The translations under genes were made by a program, and so were the position numbers. From NCBI GenBank assembly GCA_964633445.1, contig CAZWFW010000005.1:1-32884 (forward strand): a DNA stretch of 32,884 bases, given 5' to 3'. The stretch's first letter is position 1; each line of letters opens with the position of its first letter. The notes below the pieces were generated by a model that worked only from the letters and a program-made list of their open reading frames with translations, did not search any database and had not been told where the DNA came from. Below are positions 23,495 to 32,400 of this stretch, piece after piece. The DNA is from CAZWFW01 sp964633445 (GTDB lineage: Archaea; Undinarchaeota; CAZWFW01).

Positions 23495-26400
23495 GAGGCA
23501 AAATATTTTGGCTTGGGGTTTTTCTAATGCTTTTGTTGATGGGAGTAAATCTGGCATATGCTCAAGATTCTCCTAAGGAAAATCTTTCTGACAAAATTGC
23601 AATTGCTATCCTTTACGAGAGAATAGGAGACGGAAATCAGATAAACAGAAGCATTGAAGAAGAAATAAAAATTTTTAAGGAAACGAATGCGGATTTTATC
23701 TTTAGAGCTTTTTGGAGATGGTTTCCAATTCCAGAGAAATGTGAAGATTTGGCAGATGAGGAAGAAAGGGAATTATGCGAACTCAAAGGCTATAGCTACT
23801 CTCATTTTGAAGAGTCTATCTCAAAAATAAAGAGTGAACTACCTAATGTAATAATTTGCGGAGCCGTAGGTGCACAATTTCTTCGCGAAACGGATAGAAA
23901 TCCAATAACTGGAGAAATTTTTAACAAAGAAGAAACCCAAGCTATGAGATTAAATCCAGCAAAATGGGGTATTAATAAAACTCTTCCTCCAAAATTTCGC
24001 AATCATCCAGATATTACAAATCCTGATTTTCAGGAGTTGTTGCTAAGCTGGGCAAAAAAGCAGATTGATTGTGGCGCTGATGCAATATGGATTGATATGC
24101 TTTTTAAACAGGCAAAAATATTGGAAGAGTTGACAGGGGATGTTTATCATCCAGCAGTTAAAGAATCTTACGATGCTGCGTCAAAAATTATAGATGAAAT
24201 TCATAAATACGGATACCAAAAGGGAAAGTACATATACGTTGGAACTTGGGCATATTCTGCCCTTACTTTTCCTTATTCTCCACCAAAGTTAGATTTTGTA
24301 ACAGCATCACCATCGAGTGTAGAAATAGAAGAAATGAAGCTTAACGATGAAAAATGGGACTTTATAATAAACATCACAAAAGAAAAGTTAGGGAATGTTC
24401 CAATTTTAGCATTTATTGATTGGGCAGGAACTACCACCACCCCTATGGGGGTATTCAGTCAAAAATTGAGCAAAGAGGAACAAAGGAAGTTCTTAGAATA
24501 TGCTGATGATTATTTCCAGAAAAAAGGGATAATCTTTGTTTATCCAGTTCATGGCGGATTTATGGGACAGGATGCCAAGATTTTATCCTTCGGAAAGCTG
24601 AAAACCTATGATTCTCTAGCACCAGAGTTTGAAACTTACGAAACTATAAAACAACTTGCTCAAAAGAAAATCCAAGATAACCTCAGGAGAAGATTACTAA
24701 ACACTGAGGTAGCTTCCTGGTACCAAACCATAACGGATTACAAAACCTTTAATAGAACCTTAGATGATGTTATCACACATTTAAAAGAAACAAACACCGA
24801 CTTCATTTTCAGAGCATTCTGGAAGTATAAAGTTATTCCCGAAACTTGCGATAATTTACCTTCAAATCAAAGAAGGACTTGCGAAGCCACAGGGTACAGC
24901 TATGAGAAATTTGAGGAATCAGCAAATAAAATTAAGAAAGAACTTCCCTCTATTATAATTTCTGCTGGAATTCCTACAGAAAGAATCGATGTCAATGAGT
25001 ATAATCCAATAACAGGCAAAAAGTATACAAAAAGCGAGCTCTGGGAAATGGCTTTAGATCCAGCAAAATGGAATATTACAAATCCGAAAACAGGAAAACC
25101 ATTAACCAAGAAGGAATTTCAGTTCAACAGAGGAAAATTACTTGGATTCTTCCCTTCTGATTGGGATTCTCCTTCCGATTACGATTGGCAAAAAGCTTAT
25201 GCATACTATCCAGACATAACCAACCCTGAATTTCAGGAACTACAACTTTCCTGGGCAAAGAAAATGATAGATTCTGGAGCAGATGCCGTTTGGATTGACA
25301 TGCTTTTCGCTCAAGCAAGAATATTTTACGAACTAACCAAAGATCCTTATCATCCAGCAGTTAGAGAGGCTTACGAGGCGGCTTTAAAGCAGATAGATGA
25401 AATCCACAAATATGCAAAGAAGAAGGGAAAATATGTTTATGTTGGAGGATGGACGAACTTCCTCGAGATAAAGGATAACGAAGGTAACCCTGTATATCCA
25501 ATTCCAGATTTTGACTTCGTTGTGAATATGATTTGGGAGAAAGAAGTTGAAAATAAAAGTTTATCTGAAGAAAGATGGAACGCTTTTTTCGCCAAAGTCA
25601 AAAAATATCTCGGCAATGATACGCTTATTTTGGTTTTTATGGACGAAGCAGCAGTTAGATGGCAAGACCAGCCTTTAGGAATATTCTCTCAATATTTAAA
25701 TAAAACCGAACAAGCAGAATTTTTGAAAATAGTAGATAGTTTCTTTTCTCGAAAAAAGGAGGAATTTGAGCTTCCAATAATCTTTGTTTATCCTTTGCAT
25801 GGAGGATGGATAGGAAATAATGCAGAAGTTCTTTCTTTCGGGAGGTTTAAAGTTTATGATTCTCTTGCTCCAGAGTTTGAAACCTATGAAACTATAAAAG
25901 AACTTGCTCAGAGTAAGAGCTGCAGTATCTTCTCCTGCAAAAGCTGCAGAAACGAAAATATTTGCAATCTGCTGAAATCGTTATATGGAAAAATCGCTTA
26001 CCTCTCCACAAGAACAGAAAAGGTTGAAAATATCAGCGAGAAATGGAAAACAAAATATTGTATCCCAAGCAATTTGACAAATAAGCTTGAAAATAATCTG
26101 GCTTCCTTTGAAAGTGAGATAAACAGCACTTTAGATCTTCTGGAGGAGATGAATCCAGACAGAATTTATTTAAACGACATTCTCTCGCTTAAAAAACATA
26201 TAAATTCGCTGAAAAACCTAACCAAAGAGCTCGTTAGTACATTTAAAGAAATTAAGGAAGAAATAACAATCTATGATGTTGGGGTAGTCGTATGGATTGA
26301 GGTACCTCCAGAACCACATTATGCAATCCTAACAAAGAACGAGAGTTACTATCCAATAAACCTGCCAGAGGAGTTTCAACAAAATAACATATGGGTGGCA

Positions 26401-29400
26401 TTTAAAGGAAGGCTTAGAAAAGATATATCCCCACCAAGCGAAAATATAAGCGGGACCATTTTTACTTATGCAGAAAAACCAATAGAAATCCTAAAAATTA
26501 AGTCCATAGAGACGCAAAATATTTCTCAGGTAAAGGTTGCAGTACTCTATGAGAAGATATCCGACCTTATCTATCATCCCTCAAAAATAAGGACTTACGA
26601 CGATTTGGTGGAAATTTTAAAGGAAGCTAATCCTGATTTGGTTTTCAGGGTGTGGTGGAGGTGGACTCCCACTTACGAATCTCTTCCTCCAACTCATCCT
26701 GTATATCAAGCAGGCCATACTTACCAGCAGCTTGAGGAAACTTTAGGAAAACTTAAGAAAGATTTACCGGAGATTGGATTCTGGTTTGGGGCAATTCCTA
26801 CTCAAAGAATTAACCTTGTAGAAAGGAATCCAATAACAGGAAAAACCTATTCCAAAAATGAGACATGGGAAATGGCCTTGGATCCAACAAAATGGGGGAT
26901 TAACTTCTCAAAGGAAAAATTGCAGGAATTGGCTCAGCAAGGTCCAACTGGAGAATACGGTTATCTTCCAGATGTTACGAACAAAGAATTTCAGGAGCTT
27001 TATTTAAGCTGGGCTAAAAGGCAAATTGATGCTGGGGTTAATGGATTGTTTTTGGATATGCTTTTCGCCCAACCGAGAATTTTGGCGGAGATAACCAAAA
27101 ATCCTAATCATAAAGCCGTAAAGGAAAGTTTGAAAGCAATTGATTACCTGGTAGAGGAAATACGAAAGTACGGATACGAAAAGGGAAGATACATTTATCT
27201 CTGCAGCTTTGGAACGTTTACTGATTTTCCTGATTACGCACCAGATTTAGACTTTGTTCTCGTTACACCAACAGCAGAGGAAGTGAGAAATCTTACCTTA
27301 GACGAAGCAAGATGGAACGAAACAATTTCAAAAATAAGGGAAAGGCTTCCAAAAGCGAAAATTTTGGCAATGATCGACTGGGCCGGTACCACAAACACAC
27401 CTTTGGGAGTTTTCTCCCAGGAATTGAGCAAAGAAGAACAAAGAGAATTTTTGAAAATCGCTGATGAATTTTTCTCAAGAAAGGGAATAATCTTTGTTTA
27501 TCCAGTTCATGGCGGATTTATGGGACAGGATGCCAAGATTTTATCCTTCGGAAAGCTGAAAACCTATGATTCTCTAGCACCAGAGTTTGAAACTTACGAA
27601 ACTATAAAACAACTTGCCCAGAGCAAGAAAACAGAACTCATCTGCACAGATGGTATTGATAACGATAAAGATGGTCTAATTGATAATGAGGATGGAGATT
27701 GCTGGATAAAAGATGGAGCTATTTTGGGAGAGGAATATTATGTAACTACAAAATATTTAGATTATGTAAAAATTATCCCAGAGCTTAGAGATATAGGTAT
27801 AAAAACAATTGAGATGTTTCCAATATGGGAACACTGTAATTCGCCAGATCCTGCCAAAAGATGGGCTGTAAGAGATTTTAACAAACTTGACCCTCAAAGA
27901 GGAACAGAGAAGGAGCTAGAATTATTTCTTAAAACGGCTCATAAATATAATATTAAAGTAATTACTATGCTTTCTGAATGGGTATCTGCATTCCCACCAA
28001 CACCAGAATGTGAATACTTTGATTCAACAGGAGATGGCGGGGCTTTATATCGCTATCAGATAGAAAATCCAGATAAGAATATCCTAATAAAAGACAAATC
28101 CGGAAATTTCGTTTGCCATTGTTGCGGCTATGGATATGCTCCCGATCCAACTTCTCAAGATGTTATTGATTTTTTCCTTAAGCAATATAAGAAGATACAA
28201 GATTATGGATTCGATGGGCTTAGGCTGGATGCATCGGCTGAATTCACATGCAAAGAGAGTGAACGGATAAATTTATGTCCATACAAATTAGAAGAAAAAC
28301 CTTGTCCTGAACCTGTTGATAAGGATTATCCTCTGCAGAACTACTATAGAGCCCTATCTAAATTGAAAAAACCAAGTGAGATATGGCATGCAGAAAGTGC
28401 TTCTGTTAAAAGGCTTAAAATTCCTGTTGAGAAAAATCCATTATGCAAGTTTCCTTTCTATTATCCAGACACTACAAATGATGAATATGCAGAGATTAGC
28501 TCTTCACATTTTAATATGATTTTGCCATATCTTTTCAGAGGTGAAATAAGTCCGACTGATTTTGTTAAATTGATAAAAGAAGAGCCTGTAGCTTATAATA
28601 GGGCAAGGCTGAGAGGTGTAATCAAAAAAGATATAGGAGAAGTTTTAACTAAAGAATCTATGAATTTTGTTGTTAAGGATCCTCGATATTATCCTTCAGT
28701 TGTTTTAGTCTCCACAATTCCTGGTGTTCCATATGTAGGATTGTACGAACTATTTGGTAGCAGATCAGCTGATAAACTTCATAAGATTTCTGGAGATTCA
28801 GTAGCAACAGCTCCAAAAAGAAGAGCATTTTGGAAAAAAGTTCTGAATATACGTAACAGCCATAATGCTCTAAAATATGGCTCAATAGAAAATGTATGGA
28901 AATCAGGAGATACTACCTATGCCTACTTAAGAAAATACGAAAACGAAAGCGTTATTGTGGTGATAAACTTCCTGAACAAGCAAGCAACGTCAATTCTTAA
29001 TCTATCCTTCGTTCCAAAGGGAAGTATTCTGTATGATGAGCTAAATAATGAAACCTTTATTGTTAATAATCCAAACAACTTCAGAATTTCCATTCCTGCT
29101 TATGGTTCAAGGATATTGATGTTGAAAACATGTGAAGAAGATGATGATTGCAAGTCAGTAAAATGTCCACAGGCGTATTGCGATAACGGAAAATGCAGAT
29201 GTCCAGAGATATGGCAGCCTACAATAAATATTTCGAAAGTCAAAGTTGCAGTTCAATATCGCTATGTAACTGATGGCAAGGTCATAAATAGGAGTTTAGA
29301 TGATGTGATACAAATTTTAAAAGAGACAAAAACAGATTTTCTCTTTCAGGGATGGATGACTCAAAAACCCTGCCCAGATAAATGCTCTGATTTGCCAACC

Positions 29401-32400
29401 GAGAAGGAAAGAGAAAAATGTGATTTATCTGGTTACAGCTATGAGCACTTAACGGAAGCAATCTTAAAGATAAAGAAAGAGTTGCCAGACATTATCTTTT
29501 GCGGCGGAACCCAGGCTGAATATCTTTATCCAGAGGAGGTTGGGGAGTCTCGTTTAATTCTTGAGCCTGGAGACAGAGATAAAGCATGGGAAATAGCCTT
29601 AAATCCAGAGAAATGGGGGATTAATGTTAGCAGGAAGGATATTCAATGCTACTGGGCGAAAAGATGGGGGGATATTGAAGAAAATGAATCCTGCCCAAGT
29701 GAAAAGGAACTAAAGCAAAGAATGAGAAAGTTCTTCCCAGATTTAACAAATCCAGAGTTCCAAAAAATCTTCCTTGAAAGAATTTACAAGCAAATTGATG
29801 CTGGAGTTGATGCTATATGGATTGATATGCTTTATATGCAGGCTCGATTGATGGAAGAATTGACCAAGAACCCAAATCATCCAGCAGTGAAAGAAAGCTA
29901 TGAGGCTGCAAAAGAGATAGTTAATAAAATACACGAATACGGAGAGAGAAAAGGGAAATATATTTATGTTATAACCTGGGTTGCGGTCAAAGGTAAGGAC
30001 TCCATTATCAACGTTCCAAAAGAATATGTTAATGTTGATGCTGCAATGGTTTCCCCTTCTTCAAACGAAATAAAAGATAAATTTACAGGTGAGATAGCAA
30101 ACTTTAACGAAGAGCTTTGGGACGAGTTGGTAAAGAAGATCAAGAAAGAATACGGAATTCCAATATTTGCGAGAATAGATTATGGCGGGCCAGGAAGAAC
30201 CCAACTCTATGTTTTCTCTCAGGAGCTAAGCAAAGAAGGGGCAAGAGAGTTTTTAAAGAAAGCGGATGAATTTTTCTTAAAGAAGGGGATAATTTTCATC
30301 TATCCCGTGCATGGAGGAGATATGGGAAGAGAGGAATTGGTGAAAAAATTATCTTACGGCAAGTTTAACTGGTATGATTCCTTAGCTCCAGAGTTTGAAA
30401 CTTATGAAATGATAAAGGAACTTGCTCAAAGAAAAGATGCTCTAGGTAAGCTAAAAAGTGTTAAAGTTGCTGCCTGGTATCAATATCTCACTGGAGGAAG
30501 GGTAATTGGAAGAAGCGATGAGGCGGCAATTGGGATTCTAAAAGATTTAAATGTTGATTTGGTCAGAGGCTGGTGGAGATGGCAACCTTTACCATTTTCT
30601 CCAAAAGATGAGCAATTTGAGAGAATTTTTGGGAAAGAAAAATTCAATAGATTGGTTCTATCTGGACAAACTTGGGAGGATTATGAAAACATTGTAAAAC
30701 TTTTCAAAAAAGAAATGCCAAATGCTATATTCATGGCTTCTTTTGGTTTACAATTCATTCCTCGGGCAAAAGACAGAGATCCGATTACAGGAGAGATTAT
30801 ACCCAGAGAAAAAGCATGGGAGATGGCTTTTGACCCACAAGAGCACGGATTTAAAATGTCAAAAGCAGAATATCAATGTATCCAAGCAAAAAGGAGGCAT
30901 TGGGTAAGGAAGGATATTAATTGTAAAGAAGTTTCAGAAGATTTCGTAAAAAATAATCTCTCAGTTTATTGGGGAGATCCAACAAAAGAAGATTGGCAAA
31001 GCTTTGCCTTTCATATAGCTCAAAAATTAATTGATGGAGGAGCAGATGCTATATGGATTGACCAATATCAGAATCCATCCGCTAATGCCATTGCTTTGCA
31101 TTGTTTGGAAGAGCAGGGAACAATAGAAAATTGTAATTATTCCGAAGCATTGGAGGATGATAGAGTGAAGGAAATAATAAATGCTCAAAAGGAATTTATC
31201 GATAGAATTCACAGATACGGTTTGTCGAAAGGGAAGTATGTTTTAGTAGGTAGTTGGGGTGTGCTTGGCGAGGAGAAAGCTCCCCAACAGAGTGTGTTGA
31301 TAAAAGATTTGGTTCCAGATTATGATTTTGTTGTCACAACGATTTCTTCCGAAGAAATTTACAACAAAAGGATAGACAGTCAGAAGTGGAAAGATATTGT
31401 TAAAAAACATCGCGAAATTTTTGGAGATATCCCAATGTTTGTTTGGTTTGACACTGGCTATTATTACTCGCCAATGCACATCTTTTCTCAGTATTTAAGC
31501 AAAGAAGAACAAGCAGAGTTTTTGGAGAATGTAGATAGGTTCTTTGTCGACTTGAGCAAAAAGGAAAATTTGACAATTGTTTTTATTTATCCAATATCTG
31601 GCCAGATGATGGGACCCTGGAAGGAAAACGAGAGAAAAATTCTCTCCTTTCAGTGTTGTTGTGATATCTGCAAAGAAAAATGCTTAATTTCAGGAGATTC
31701 AAAAGAAGAATGTGGTTTTGGAAGTTATGATGCTTTAGCTCCTGAATTTGAAACTTATGAAACAATCAAAAAACTAGTACAAAAGAAAAAAGCAAAGCCT
31801 GATTTCACAGTAACTAACATAACCTGGACTCCTAAAAATCCAAAGATTGGTGAAGAAATAACCTTTTATTCGACAATCAAAAACATAGGAGACACGGTTT
31901 TAAGGAGCAGTGGCCAAGGATTTAAACTCTGCGCTTATATTGACGGAGAGAAGATCAACTGCTATTCAGCTGGTAATGAATGGGGTTCAGAAATAGAAAA
32001 AGGCGAAGAACATACATATACTTGGTCAAGAACTTCAAACTGGCCAGAGAAGCTTAAACCTGGAGAACATACGTTTGGAGTTAAAATTGAAAATGTATTC
32101 GGTATTCCAGAGGAATCAGACACAACCAACAACGAGAAAACAGTGATATTTACTATATCCCCAAACATTTCTCACTGGATAGATGAACCTCTGTTTGAGA
32201 TGATCCAATCCAGCAAAAAAGGAACTCTTACCTTCAAAGAACAAGAAAAAATGCTTCCTTTGCTGGCAGAGATGGGAATAAAGACAGTTTATTTAACTCC
32301 AATTTGGGAAATGTGTGAAGAACCGAGAGGATTGAAGAGGTATTGCATAAAGGATTACTACAAAATAGACCCAGAAAAGGGAACCGAGAAAGATTTAAAA

